A stretch of DNA of 64,000 nt from Apostichopus japonicus. Its lineage: Eukaryota > Echinodermata > Holothuroidea > Aspidochirotida > Stichopodidae. Made by a program: the position numbers and the translations under genes. Location: assembly GCF_037975245.1 (NCBI RefSeq), contig NC_092571.1, positions 26,304,564 to 26,368,563 of the forward strand. Direction: 5' to 3'. This document shows, one piece after another, positions 35,007 to 48,585 of the stretch (the stretch's first letter is position 1; each line of letters opens with the position of its first letter). Below the pieces are notes generated by a model, which did not search any database, was not told the origin of the DNA, and saw nothing but the letters and a program-made list of their open reading frames with translations.

Positions 35007-35164
35007 CACGAAAAAAAAAATTGGTCAAATAGAAAACTGACTGCGAAATTTAAGAAAATGGAAGATACCAAGAAATCTAAGGATAATAAGGGATTCGGAC
35101 CAGCTACCTCTGGATTACAATCCCAGCGCTCCACAAACATTCAATACAATCTAGAAAGTAGCAG
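35007..35164 (+). other. Exon-like segment, lysine-rich, 52 codons
   Basis: Acceptor ATATTTTCAG and donor GTAAGC. Reads HEKKNWSNRKLTAKF to NIQYNLESS, basic and hydrophilic like a cytoplasmic tail or linker. Phase 0 to 2. It may form a gene with 34535-34657; I found no continuing exon in phase 2. Confidence 0.3.
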
Positions 35165-37972
35165 GTAAGCGATGTCATAAGAAATTAGTTTTTTTTAAAT
35201 ATGATTACATAAATTAAAGGACAATGGAAAACTGACCGAGAAATTTTGGACTACCCAGCGGTCACTATAGTACAATCTCCTTGTATCTCTCTTGTTAGAA
35301 ACACTACTTTACAGGCATTAAATCCAACTGTTTTCTGTTCTCATCGAATTGTATATGATCTGGAAGGCTCGTTCCACAGTAGGAATACGTACCAACTACG
35401 AAGGGACATGTGACGTGCTCCCAGGTGTTACTAGTATAGCCTATTATTCATTCCTCTGTCTGTTCAAAGGGATAACATTTTCGTAGAAAAAAAATGTCAC
35501 TCTAACGGGAATTTACAGTGAATTTCACATAATTATTTGTGTTCGATGATAACGTTCTTGAGATTGATTTCACATAGGAGGCTTGATCTACAAGTACCCT
35601 GGCTGCTATTCGAACATCTATTGTCAGAGTCTCATAGATTGGGTACGGCTATTGAACGTCAACAGGACCACAGGTGGCGTTAGAACCCTAAACAGAAAGT
35701 TACTACCCTCAACAGGAGGTGCTATACCGGAGGTGGCACTACCCTTAACAGCATAGGAGGTGCTACTACTCCTAAATGACGACGATGCTACTGAAAAAGG
35801 TGGCGCCTCTACTCTAAATAGACGACGTTAAAACTACTCTACTTCAGGCGGACATGCAACTATGAATGAGAGGCGATACTAGACTAAACGGAAAGTGCTA
35901 CTGCTCGAAGTTGGAGTAGCTAGCCTACTTCCCTTTAAAAGGGGTCGATAATACTAATATAATCGATAATATGACCTGTCTCCAAACATATCGCAGTGAA
36001 AGAATAATGCCATCAAAACATTCCGGTTATTCCTTTGGGGATACGTACTCCCGCCGTTTTGTAGCCTTAAAGAGGTACAGCACGGTTTCAAGTATATTAG
36101 GGAATAGTTAATGGAAACAGTTGTTTGTATGGAAGTCGAAATGATATCACGAGAAAAACACAAACCAGGAAAATCCTCGCTTATATTTATATGTAAAGTT
36201 AAGTGAAAACAAAATAGCAGTATTCTTCATACCAGATTTTACCTGCTGAAGTTAGAGAGTACGGTATGACAATACTTGTAGGCTATGTGAAAAACGTTTC
36301 ACAGATTGCATGCTTCATTGAACAATTATTAGTGAAAGTGATATCGAATGGGAAGCTGTATTAACAGCATGAGAGGTATAGTATATTTGTTAGGGTATTT
36401 TTATTATTATCGTATATTATTTTTATGTTTTGCTCATCGTGTGAATACGTAACCCCGCAAAGAGACAGGACAGGCGGAAGATGTTCAATAGTTTTATTTT
36501 CCAAACCGTGTATAGTTAAAAGAACTAACAGGGGCGTATATTTGAGAGGGGGGCGTGTGGAGGAGGATAGATATCGCATCCCCAGAAGTTGATCCCAAAA
36601 AGTGAAGCTGACTCTTTGTTTCCCCCTTCTTGTGCCTAATTTTCCCAGGTAAGTTAGTTTCGCCATCTGCCATCTGCTTGTGTTCTTGGAATATGGAATC
36701 GAAACATGTTGAAATGCAGTTTACACTAATTGGATTTTATTGCGCGGTAACAAGTTCATTCTTTCTTTCATATTTATAGAATGTTAACAATGTTGACACC
36801 AAAAACAAAGCCAGGTCATGTTAAGAAGTTCAATGTTTTAGATTTGGCATAGCAAACCCATCTCCATAACAGAAAATAAACATCGTGATAAATAAAGAAA
36901 AACAAAAGCAATTCGAGCACATGTGGCTGAATGATGTATGTCATGTTAGACTTCATCATTATACAAGACTAGTTTTCAGCCAGTGTGTGAAACAAAAATG
37001 TTAAATCTGTGATATCTCCCAAAATAGATTTGATTTAGCTGATTGGAAAAGTTGTTCATAGTTGTCGTTATCATTAGACCTGTTATGAGGGTTGGGTAGG
37101 TGTGTCTCCTCTAAATGATGTTTTTTTTTTCTTTACAGTGTATTTTGAAATCAAACCTGTTTGCGTCACGGTCACTTTTGGCAGAATACTTTTCAACTGT
37201 TAAATGCTATTATTACGAATTATTTGGTGTTCCTTAGTTCACGCGTTTACAAAGTAAAATAAAAACAACAACAACAATACTGGTCATTATAATCAATAAA
37301 GGGCGCATCCCAGAGATTTAGCATACTTTAAAGGTAAACACCTTGAAAACCAAAATAGCTATATACACACATTCCTAGCACGCCAAACTTTCTTTTTTCT
37401 TCGACAATGGACATACCAAAACTAAAATTCGACCTGAAGTCATCATCTTTACTTAAGTATTGGCAGATTCTGTATTACAGGAAAGTAAAGACGATATCAA
37501 GACCATGAATCTGGTTCATTAAACTTTAATGATCTCCTCACGTGTTATTACCAAAGCAGTCTAGGTAACAAACAATATAGCTGGAGTTGAGTACTGATTT
37601 CATTCCTAATGTAGATTGAAATTTTCAAGGTTAAACAAGTTTTCAAGCAGCCTGTTTAGGAAGATTCTTGATACCTTTCTGATACATATATGGATATATA
37701 TATATATATATATGGAAAATACAATACCGTGTAGGTTTTAATAATTTCACTAGATAAGTTTCATGTCTAAGTATATGTAAATTGTAAAGTTTGGAATTTG
37801 CTGGTTTAAGTAGAGGAGCATTTAAATTCCCAGGGTTTTGCCAACTCCTCCCCCCCCCCCCGATACCCCATCACATTTCTAAGTATGGAGTTGACTCAAC
37901 GTACCTTGTTATGCCCTTTTTGAGCTAACACCCTGTGAGATTTGTGGTCAACAATGTTGCACTGTAGACCTG
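35165..37972. other. Intergenic, no gene seen
   Basis: 35640-35900 has loosely repeated AGGTGGCG/GCTACTAC words without a clear period. 36530-36560 resembles a G-rich transposon edge. A strong acceptor at 37139 opens a frame that stops within 21 codons. Short TA run at 37695. Confidence 0.5.
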
Positions 37973-38485
37973 TTAAAGCAGCATTTTGCGTTTGTCCAGA
38001 ATTTTTCCGTGTCTATCGAGTTTTCATCATAATACGATCACAAAAGACAAAACTAAGACTTTCTCATACTTTTTTCCCCACATCGAACTTTAATTAGCAA
38101 GTAATTAAGGATATTATATGATTCTGAGAATTGTGTCTCCCAGACACAATCGACATTAGTATTTATCACATGCAGCTCTACAAACCGCCTATTCAAATTC
38201 AACCAATCAGTGAAGAGATGTTTATGGATGACTTGGAGCTTAAAATAGACTCAGTCATTGGCATGGTAATCCCTCAGCGTCTTTACCGTGAGTAAAGAGT
38301 ACACGCACGTTAGCACGTAAGCCTACTGTACGTAGTACTTAGCAAAGTATTTAGTGTCGTATAATTGCTAAATGCACACAATACTATAACCTGGTGACGA
38401 AGTGACAAAAGAATAAAACAATGGAGAAGCGCTCAAATGGGAAATATAAATTTTTGAAGAACCTAACTTCACCTGAAAAGAGAAA

Positions 38486-39763
38486 ATGGCGGAAAGCCCA
38501 AAAGAAAAAGTGTCACGACACCGTGTCCCTTTCGGGAATCAATGGGAAAGATGGAGCGAAGTGAAGAGGAATTTACATCTGAAGAGTGATTCAGAAGTCA
38601 CTCGAATTCTACTCGACAGGTAAGCAAAGGATAGAATTGTTCGTTACAATTTTTGTTTACATGATTTAACGTTACTTCTCATTATCGGTGAGAGAAACTG
38701 AGACCGAACCTCTGCCTCCACTATTATAACTACAGTATCTAGTTTAGCCTAGGCCAGTATAGGGGCCTATACTAAGTCTATAGTACTACTATAACTAGTA
38801 GTAGTATAGTGTACTTAGCCTATTATTTACTAGCACAACCAAGGCCAGATAGGCTAAACGCTATTACTTTTCTTACTCTTTCTTCACAGTCATAGTCTTA
38901 TCAAATTGCAACAAGTTTTTGTATTTGATACAGTGCTAACTAACGTTCACGCCGACGCATAGATACTTTACACTAGACTTTACAAGGCATGGGCTATGAT
39001 GGCAGTGATTGCGTATGCAGTAGCCGAAATCACGAGGCCTACGTTCTGGCGGTTCCCGTTAGTTTCATGCCGTAAATAATGTTTGTTTCCTCCCCTGAAA
39101 ACGTTTCTTACCTCTGTACCTCCTCAATCATGGGGAGGAAATTATCGTTTTTCCAGGGAGGAAGCTGATGAAAGTATATTGGCTAGGCTATGTGGAAAGA
39201 ATAAATTTAGTAGGCCTAGGGCCTAAGTGGAATAACTGTAGGAATTTCTTTTCATTTCTACCTTTTCTAAAAATATCTCTTCCCATATAGCCTAGCCAAT
39301 TTGCCTCCCTTGAAAAATGTTTCTTTGATTGAAATCGGTATTTTCTCTCCTATATCAAAAATTACAGTTACTTCAGTACCTAACTCTTTCTACGTAGCCT
39401 AGCCAAATGTCTTCTTGCTTGAATTCCTCCCCTGAGAAACAGTATTTTCCTCCCTGAGTGATAGTTTATTTTTGTGATTCTACTTTCAGGTTTACAAGAA
39501 ATTTCTCAAAGTCTGCAGGCAGATGGACCTGTGTTCCTGTTATGGAAAAGAATAGTTACAAGTACATTCCGCAACTGATGAAGGACATATTTAGACGGAG
39601 GCTTGATGATGACAATTCTCAACTAGGACGTGTTGTCGTGTTGTTCTTGCTGAGGATGACCCAAGGCACATCTCTGGTACAATTCGCCCGAGCCAACCTC
39701 CATCAGTTTTACAGCTTCTTGCAAGCCATCATAACAGGATGGGACCAAGTTCTACTGTTGTAA
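38486..39763 (+). CDS. Two-exon 135-aa protein inside the TTAA element
   Basis: Exons 38486-38619 and 39490-39763, donor GTAAGC and acceptor CTTTCAG, phase 2. Starts MAESPKEKVSRHRVPFG; the section RWSEVKRNLHLKSDSEV looks helical and is followed across the splice by LLDRFTRNFSKSAGRW and IPQLMKDIFRRRL. The uninterrupted frame across the splice argues for a real gene. The basic helix-rich character suggests DNA binding as in transposon N-terminal domains, but I do not recognise the family. A longer frame from ATG 38420 (MEKRSNGKYKFLKNL) overlaps in another phase and stops after about 50 codons; a frameshift may have separated it. Confidence 0.55.
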
Positions 39764-40529
39764 TGAGTCAAATCTATAAGTCTTCCTTGCATCAGCAAGT
39801 GATATAATTTTTTTTGGGTGGGGGGGGGTGTGGGATGGAGTTGTTGCACAGCTTGTTGCAAGCCATCAGAGCAGGATGGGGCCTAGTTCTACTTTGTAAT
39901 AAGTCAAATCTATTAATCTTCCTCGCTTCAGCAAGTAATATTATTTGGGGGTGGGGGGGGGGGAGGTTGGAGTGATTGAAACCTGCATGTCTCCTACAAC
40001 TTCCCAGTACTTTAAAAAGTGGTAGGGGTGGGGGGATTTTTTTCTCAAAGTCATCAGTCATGCCAATTGATCTAAAACATAATGCATGTACTAGTTTGGA
40101 ATCAGGTTTGGACTCGAAGAACTATTCCTTTTTTTTATTTTGTTGTTGTAAAGATCAGCAGACTTATTCTAAGCACATTCATCAATAAAAAAGGAGCACT
40201 TAATTGAACTTGTTATGTGTATTGAAGCTTATTAATGTCCATGTTTCAGAATAAATTAACACATTAAATTGGAAGATTTTGCAGATTGAAGTAAGAACAG
40301 CAGTGAGAGAAACTGTGTTTATTCAAAGCCCTGAATGGTAAAGTCAAAGAACACAGACAATTAGAGAAAAACCATGATTACGTCTTTCCCAAAAAAAAAT
40401 GTAAAACTAATAACATGTCTATAATCTTAGATGATAGTGAAAACAAATCTATATTTGGCAAGGAATACAACTGATCAAGAAATACAGAACTGAATACAAG
40501 TGAATGATAAAGTCAAGGAAATAGAGACT

Positions 40530-41385
40530 ATCTTTGACCCAAGATAGCTTTGACCTATGGAAAACAATAGAAATCAATTACTCTCCAAGGGCTACATATT
40601 TAAGCAGCATTTTGCGTCCTTTTCTATGATATTTCTCAACCTCACTGACTCCACTATGTCATAACGACATACATAACTAGTTTATCTATATAAATCTTAC
40701 TTCAAATGGTGGCATAAAATTCGAAAAAATTGCAACTTTCAACTTTGTTTTTCTCCTTAATATTTTCCGTTGGGATCCAAATTAACCTCGCCCATAATAT
40801 GAATATTCAAACACTACGAACGTGCTGTTTTAAAATGTAACAGTTAACCAACTTCTCTTCTTGAGATATGGCATTAGCACCAATGGCAGTAAGCATAACA
40901 ATGGGATTATCTACCCACCGAGTGTTATCAACATTTGCCATGAAACAAACTTTCTCTTCTTTGGATATGAACTATTGTCCTCAAAATGACCTTCATGATT
41001 AACAAAATGTATTACCTACTCACCAAGGGCCACCTATATAGCAAGTTTGAAGTTCAACCAACTTTCACTTCTTGATATTGTTTATAAGGTTTCAAGAATT
41101 GAACATTTGTTGACCTAAAATGACCTTTTACCTCCATTAAAACAATAGGGATCATCTACTTACCAAGTGCTATCTACATAGCAAGTTGGGATGTCCAACC
41201 AACTAACACTTCTTGAGATACTGTTTTTACACAGATTTCAAAAGTTGACCTCAAATGACCTTTGAACTCGATGAAAAACAATCAGGAACAATAAAGACTA
41301 CCTATATACCAAGTTTGAATTCAAGCAACTTTTACTTCTTGAGATGTTGTTTGTACATATATCAAAAAAGAGTGCCGGATGGGTT
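40530..41385. repeat. Tandem ~120-130-base repeat with GACCTTTGACC words
   Basis: About three to four diverged units, each with CCAAG, ACTTCTTGAGATA, a TTTACA run and TGACCTNAAATGACCTTT. The same family occurs at 56610-57030. Confidence 0.7.
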
Positions 41386-41928
41386 TCAAGCAGTTGCATT
41401 ACCAGTTGTCGAGGCTGTTAAACATCTTCATTACCAACCATTGCCTAAGAAGAAAAGTGAAGAAAAACAGAGTATCATTTATTTTGCTTAAGTAATAATA
41501 TCATTGCTTTGGATGATAGACAGCACTGATTGATTGTGTCACTTTGGGTGTTTAATATACATGTGATATAAGAAGATAGACATAAAATATATTGTTTGAA
41601 CACTACACCAAGTACTACAAAGTGCTCTGTTTTTCAAAACTTGCTTTCGGACAAACAGTATTTTGCTTCCAAAAAGGATTAGCAAATATAACCCTTTGAT
41701 AATTGATGTCACTTAAAAATAACTATTTTCAGTATGACAATCTAGCCAGCTACCTATGTTGCTAGTATTCTTTAATTGAGCAAGCCATTCTGTTATTACA
41801 CTGAGTTTAACTGTTTAAAGAATTACCAGCTGTTACTTTGCACCAAATCCCACAATTTTGCATATTGAAACGTACCCTTATATTTCCCATTCACTCCTGT
41901 TGGCGTTCTTCTACCTGCCTCCTAGATG

Positions 41929-42043
41929 CAGCTGCTGTTAGCCGGGTTGTCCCGTTGTCTGGTGTTACCCAGGAGCTAACCTCTCCGTCCTCTACTTCTG
42001 CCAGCCCTCCTTGGTGTTTCATCACCAGATGGTTGCTAATAAG
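41929..42043 (+). other. Exon-like segment in the TTAA element
   Basis: Acceptor TGCCTCCTAG and donor GTAGCA bracket an open frame AAAVSRVVPLSGVTQEL, Ser/Pro-rich afterwards. Possibly a further exon of the element's gene; phase (1) does not follow from the stop-terminated exon at 39763. Confidence 0.2.
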
Positions 42044-43200
42044 GTAGCAAAAGGTTTCAAATTATAAACATGTCTTTGGATCTGCTGCTAAAATGTATTG
42101 CTCTCATTTACTGGTGACATATGACTAGATGCTATTTATCACTTTCATGGAATGGTTGTACACTTTACTATAAAATTTATAGAACAGCAGACATTGCATG
42201 TTGCCCTAGGTTTCAGTTTCCCGACCCGTTAGTTCCTCCCCTGAAAATGTTAGTTTCCTCTACTAAAAACGTTACTTTCCTCCCCTACATCAAGGTAGTA
42301 AAGTATCGCATTCAGGTTAGGAAACTAATATGCTTGTTGAATGAAACTTAAAAAAAAAGGTTACTTACTACACTCACACATAATCATAAAAATCGCCTAA
42401 ATCATCAATTGCAATTACTACAGTTTTGCAAAGCACTTGCTACAAAGCACTACTTAAATCTCCACATGGCCTAGCCAGTATGCCTTATTGCATTCCCTTA
42501 TGAGAAACGTTACTTTCATCTCCTGAAAAACGTTATTTTCTCCCATGTTGTAAGAGGAGGAAGCTAACGTTTTTCAAGAGATCCGGAAAAAAGGCCCCCA
42601 TTGCGATACACTCATAGCTACATTGCTTTTAGTGCAAAATTCACAGCGTGTACATAACGTTATTCAGGCCTAACCAGTGTAAGTCACCACACACTAATAG
42701 GTCTGATTGTACTACAGTAACTAGCCTATGTAACACCGAGTAGAGTGATACAATATCGTTCTAGAGAATGTTACGTACCGATCGAGTTCTTGCTGGTTCA
42801 ATGACTTTCTCTCTTATGTATCCTTGCTACAAAGCTGGTTTTATTTTCGCGGAGCGACGAATTTTCTTGGGTTTTTAGGGCATCGTATGCAATGAGATAT
42901 GCCGTAAGTGTCCCTTCGCGCAATACGTACATCTCCTCAGCTGATTTTTGTTTACTGTTTACCTTGCTATTCAAAGTACCTTTTCCGTTATACATATTCA
43001 CAAGGTTCCTTTATGTGGGAGGAGTCTGTCGAAGTCAAAGATTCAAAATACGAAAACCAGAAAATGTCATATTTTTGCACTTTTCGGGAATAGTTTGAGT
43101 TGAAACTTTACAGTTAGCTTAGTTTACGTCATTGGTATAGTATCGGATATAGTATATAGTATTGGAAAATCTCGAGAATCAACGCAAAATGCAGCTTTAA

Positions 43201-46200
43201 CAATACTGGGCACTGATAGAGCTGTGGTTTCTGCTCACTTATTTCATTTCATTTCATTTATTTCGTCTATATATAAGAACATTAGAACAAAGTAGTGAAG
43301 TATAAACAGGACACTAGAAAAATGGTGCTGTGTACTTGTTGTATAATGCACTGTATGTCAACAAGAACTGCTGTCTAGATCACCCTATGACATCACAGTT
43401 TGGTTACCATGGTGAAACAAATTTGTGAATGAAATCTAGTTGGTATAGGGGGCGTGGCCTTGTGCAATGTATCCTGTCGATCAGGGGTTACAGCGCAAGC
43501 TCCATCCTCAGCGCACTAAATATTCATATATCATAGGGGGGTTAACACTTATGTATTTCTTTATCCAGCTCCATCCTGAACGCACATTAAAGCCCACCCA
43601 CATTATTTAAACCACGCCTATATCTCCAGTCTCAGCACACTCCTTATGTCACTCAAAGGTTTCCCCCGCCTTTATATGTTAATTTCACCTCTCACTAGCA
43701 GCAGCTTCCTACGGCGACAATCGCAAGCAGGAGAAACAGTCAAATACAACGAAGAAATGTGCAAATAACCATCTAATTATTGCAGACGACGAAGTCAAAT
43801 TCTTGCTAGATTAATGGGGTATGATTAACCTTAAATCAGTGTTTAAATGTAAAGGAGAAATAACGGGATCATGTCGATTTTGTCATTTCTGCGATACAGT
43901 CAGTACGCCCGATATTGAAGTATAACCTAACGTTAGCTCTTACGTTGTTAGACTAGGTTAGGCCAGATCCTTTCCCTGATGTAGTAAATACGCCGTACTA
44001 GCTATGAGATAGTATAGGCTAGTATTTGTATAGTAAGTACCTTCACTTCAGGACTAAGTCTAGACCTAAGTAAGTTTATGCCTACACTGTGTGTCATACT
44101 CAAAGCAAGACCTTCCCTAATTCAGGCCGCCTCTAGTGACTACTTCTACCAAATGCGAGTAATTGTGGTGTACTGTAACTTCTGAGGGTACACCTAATCA
44201 AAGCCACACATTTATAGTGAAATTATACATAGGCCTAGAACTCTTTGCGCTTGGGTCAGTACACTTTAGTTTAAGTTAGAGTTAGACCCTGTAGGCCTAG
44301 CTTGCCTTCACTTTTAAAGGGTGTGAAGACTCGCGCAAAAAGAAACGTCTCATGCCGGTAATCTGACCTAGTTTCGAATGAGGTGTAACAGAATTGTTAG
44401 ACACCACCATCGATCCTAGAATATATGTAGCAAAGTGAAATTTTGTAGTGTACACCCGTTGTATTAGCATGTATTACGTAATAGTTCGTAATAGTCAGTT
44501 TTTAGCGTTAGTTGTATACACGTGTTTCTTCAGTTCTGGATACGTTGTTGTATGGCGAACATCGTCCCTGCAGAGCTCCGGGGCATCGCCTCGTTATCCC
44601 TTTGTAATTCCATAATTTTTACTTAATCTTGGGTCGTCAATAGCCCAGAGAATATCCATATCTGTATCACCTGAAGTCAGGAAGGAGATGTCACCCTTCT
44701 CAGAGGCAGGATGCCTCAGTTTTTGGATGGTTTGACTTCTGGCTCGAAGTCGCTGGTTACCAAGATGGCGAACCTACTATAGTATATAGCGAGCTGGCGA
44801 GAGATGGAGTTTCTTGATGTCCGCGAGCGTGGAGAATTCTTGTTATTCGCGAGCGAGCTGACCCCAGTATAGTAAGAGTTTAAGTAATACATATTATTAT
44901 TGTTTTATACTGCCGTACGTAACCTTATTGTTGATAAATTGAATCGAAGTTGTAATTGTTGCCCCTCTGGCTAGGTTGTACTTCACCGTACAGAGTACGT
45001 ATGTTAGGTTGTGTTTTGGACCTTGGTCCTATGGGTTTATAGCGTGCGTTGTGTACACTGTGTAGATCAGTGGTTGTGTATCGTTACGCACATGGGTGCT
45101 AGTAGTATTGCGTACCTTTATACTGTAGAGTGACAGTACCGGTTAGGTTGAGTTTATATCCAGAAAGTGTATTGTACTGTATTGACAGTTGAGTTGTTTT
45201 GAAAGATTATTATTTTTACTGTACCTGTATTTTCAGTATTATACTGCTCGCAGTGTAAAGAGCGTATACTACGTATTTGTATTTTGTATTTTGAACATGA
45301 TTGTTTACTGTTGGTCACTACAGAGTTGTCTCAAGAGCTTGTCCTTCTAATCTTAGCCTTTATGGATAGCTATGGAGTGCCAAGTCTCTTGAGAGTTTGT
45401 GGGTTCAGGAGGTGAAAATTCCTGCTGTCTAGGAACAGTTTAGGTGGAAATGGCCTATAATGAGTTGCAGCGGCATGTGTTGCCCTGACCATTACGAAGG
45501 TGTCAAAATTCCTCGCCTGTTGACAAACGTTTTATATTATTTATGCAGTTTATTTCATAATGTTCATTTTACATTATTCTTGATACACTTTATACATTTT
45601 TATACTGTATTGTACAAGTGCAATGTCGTATTGCAGGATACTATTATTGAGTCTTTAATTGTATTTGTGTATTAATATGTCACAGTTTGGGCATAGGTTC
45701 TGTGCATTTTTCATAGATTGAGTATAGGTTTTCCCCCAAGTTAGGTCATTAAGAGTGTAAGAGCCATTTTATATTGTCATGTGTCATGACTTATTGTTCA
45801 ATTGTATATTTTCATGTTCATATTATTGTAGAGTTTGTTAATAAAATGTCAGCCGTTGTTTCAACGCAAGAAAACTCTTGCCTCCTCATTGATAACTTAT
45901 GAGTTCGAAGCGTAGGACCCTAAACCCGGTAATTTCCCCCGCCATCCGCGGTTCGCTTCATATACACACACACAGCTTGCTACGATCGGTAATTAGACAC
46001 TAGTGTACAGTCAGTACATACAGCTGCGGCGAATACACACAGCACAGTGTACAATCAATACAGCGATGGACATCTCAGGTCCAGCTAGAGATAACAAGTT
46101 ATCATGTTTTATTACTGTACTGTCTGCATTTTGTAGCGACACGAACAAAACGTCACTCGCAAGCAACGGAAAGTTAACTTTTTCAGATAGCCGCACGCGG

Positions 46201-46700
46201 TTTGGGGCGAGTCTTCAATGCCTTTAAAAGACTAGGCCTAGGCTATACTAGTGGTCTACATGGTTGGGAAATGGCTAATAGTGATTGCCGACACTGAAAG
46301 ACGAGATTGCTTAAAATTGCAAGTGATGCATTTATGGTGGTGGCCTAGACTAACCTCTGACTCTGTGTAAAACTTACCCAGGCTATGCTATAACCAGTTA
46401 AGCTATATTAGTAAATTTAGGTTATATGTATTGATAATGTGAAATTTAATTAGAAAGATGATAATTTTGTACTATTCATTTATAAAAACCAAGAAACTTG
46501 TGTATGGTTAATCTCAATCTGGACTATACTTCAATGTTAATTGGTCAGAAATCAGTGCCTGGGGGAGAGGAGGGGGGGGGGGAGACTTGTGTGTCAAATT
46601 TAAACAAGTTTTGGCTGAAATGTCAGTTAATTAGGCTAGGCCTTCCCATGCAAGGATATAGGTTTAGCCTAGGCCTAGTCACATATCAGATTTATCCACA
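43201..46700. other. Intergenic, no gene seen
   Basis: (TTTCA)n near 43240-43262 and an AATAAA near 45841. Many AGGCCTA words. Open frames are short with no domain. The 44.5-45.95 kb stretch has some features of an LTR but no paired terminus was found. Confidence 0.5.
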
Positions 46701-47437
46701 TGAAGCTGAAATAAATACATGATGTATTTAATAGACTCGACAATAAATATGTAGTCCACTTAGGGTCATACATTATCTCAATAATTGTTAAAAAAAGCTT
46801 AAAGTTGGTCAAATGTCGCATTTTTTATGATTCCATACTAAAATGCCGTATTGAGCTGCCCTGAGGTGGAGCTGGGTTTTAACCCCGAAAAACACCCTAA
46901 ATGTGCATCAATGAAGCTGAAATAAATACATAGTGTATTTAATAGACTTGACAATAAATATGTAGTCAATTTAGGGTCATACATTATCTCAATAATTGTT
47001 AAAAAAAGCTCTAAGTTGGTCATATGTCGCATTTTTATGATTCCATACTAAAATGCCGTATTGAGCTGCCCTGAGGTGGAGCTGGGTTTTAACCCCGAAA
47101 AACACCCTAAATGTGCATCAATGAAGCTGAAATAAATACATAGTGTATTTAATAGACTTGACAATAAATATGTAGTCAATTTAGGGTCATACATTATCTC
47201 AATAATTGTTAAAAAAAGCTCTAAGTTGGTCATATGTCGCATTTTTATGATTCCATACTAAAATGCCGTATTGAGCTGCCCTGAGGTGGAGCTGGGTTTT
47301 AACCCCGAAAAACACCCTAAATGTGCATTAATGAAGCTGAAATAAATACATGATGTATTTAATAGACTCGACAATAAATATGTAGTCCACTTAGGGTCAT
47401 ACATTATCTCAATAATTGTTCAAATATGTTCATCAAT
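46701..47437. repeat. 210-bp satellite, about 3.5 copies
   Basis: GAAGCTGAAATAAATACA recurs at 46702, 46912, 47122 and 47332, period exactly 210. The two inner copies are almost identical; the outer edges share variants (CATGATGTATTT), so the ends are older than the middle. Confidence 0.93.
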
Positions 47438-47576
47438 ATATTTTACACAACTCAGGTCACAGTGAGACACCGTAGCACAGTTTCAAAACGGGGCGCGGCT
47501 TAACACAATAGTTTCACATAATTGAACATCATTAAATGCACTGAGCTGGAGCTGTGCAAAGTTGTAACCACTGATG

Positions 47577-48305
47577 CAGGCGCGGCGGAACGGAAAAATT
47601 ATTGGGGGGGGGGGGGCTAATGTGTGGAGACTATCTAAGCGGAGCGCCACCATCGGTTGGCGCGGAGCGTACAAGAAAATTTTGGGTTATTTCAAACCCC
47701 CAGATGGCCGGAAACGGCACTTCCCGTGTGTTTTATGCTGCGAATACCTAGCCCTAAAATATGGGTCTCAAGTCTGCAATTTCTCAGATTGCACGTAAAA
47801 GTCTGTAAAAACATTGTAATTTGTATATTCGATGGTGTTTTAGGAGAGTAGCTATTATACTCGTAGTGTACGCGCAAAGACGTTTTTGAGTGTAGTAAGG
47901 GCAGTGGCGGAGCTAGGGGTATTGGTCGGGGGGGGGGCAAGAATGGTCTGTAGGGCGCTTTCGACACTATCTAAGCGGAGCGCCACCACAGGTTGGCGCG
48001 GAGCGTACAGAAAAATTTTGAGTAAAGATACTCCCTTGATTGCAGGAAGTGACCCTTTCCGGGCCTTCTAATTTGCAGATAAACGGAGAATAAATAGGTG
48101 TCGTCGCCATTTTGTCGGAAAATTACATCAACAGAATATGACAAATGTCAATAGGTATATGAGAGCGCAATAAAATAGTCAATAATAGCGAATAAGTAAA
48201 AAGTATATTGAAAAGCTGAAAAGGGCGCCAGCAGTCCATTTGAGTCTGTCAGGGGGGGGGGGGGGCATCCGCCCCCTGACTGTATATATGGACGCTCCGC
48301 CACTA
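47577..48305 (+). mobile_element. Composite hAT repeat with a complete inner element
   Basis: The outer part begins CAGGCGCGGCGGAACGG. The inner element spans 47902-48305: ends CAGTGGCGGAGC and GCTCCGCCACTA inverted, with exact 8-bp target duplication AGTAAGGG (47894-47901, 48306-48313). The subterminal block ACTATCTAAGCGGAGCG occurs in both parts (about 47631 and 47969). G-runs near both ends. The same composite lies inverted at 29745-30199. Confidence 0.88.
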
Positions 48306-48585
48306 AGTAAGGGGATGTTGGAGAACTGGCTGAAATGAGGCAAGTCATTGGCCTAAGACGAAGTTGTGTTACGCTTACTGGTACTCACACTCACTGCTTC
48401 CACTTTTCACGGGGCGTGAAGACGCGGTTGGGGTGACAATGTGGTCTATAGCCAGGGGACGGGCCGAGGGTCCCCCAGCAATTACTAAAATTATTACACC
48501 TATATAGTAAACGAGTGCATCGGACAGATCGACAAGTATGCATTGAAAAATGGGCAGATGCACGTTTCGGAGCCTTGGTAAATAT

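Larger units (their letters stand above)
37977..43196 (+). mobile_element. 5.2-kb TTAA-flanked transposon, Kolobok-like
   Basis: TTAA at 37973-37976 and 43197-43200. Ends AGCAGCATTTTGCGTT and (inverted) AGCTGCATTTTGCGTT differ at one of 16 bases. An extra copy of the terminus occurs at 40604 after TTAA, suggesting a nested or rearranged relative. It carries the two-exon gene 38486-39763. TTAA targets are shared by Kolobok and piggyBac; ends starting AG rather than CC favour Kolobok. No transposase catalytic domain was recognised, so it may be non-autonomous or have diverged coding exons. Confidence 0.7.

Noticed and set aside
37141-37203. Ig-like exon start after a strong acceptor (YFEIKPVCVTVTFG)
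   Set aside because: Stops after about 21 codons and has no tryptophan or second cysteine region.
44530-45960. Possible solo LTR
   Set aside because: Contains an AATAAA but no paired TG/CA ends, target duplication or primer-binding site could be found.
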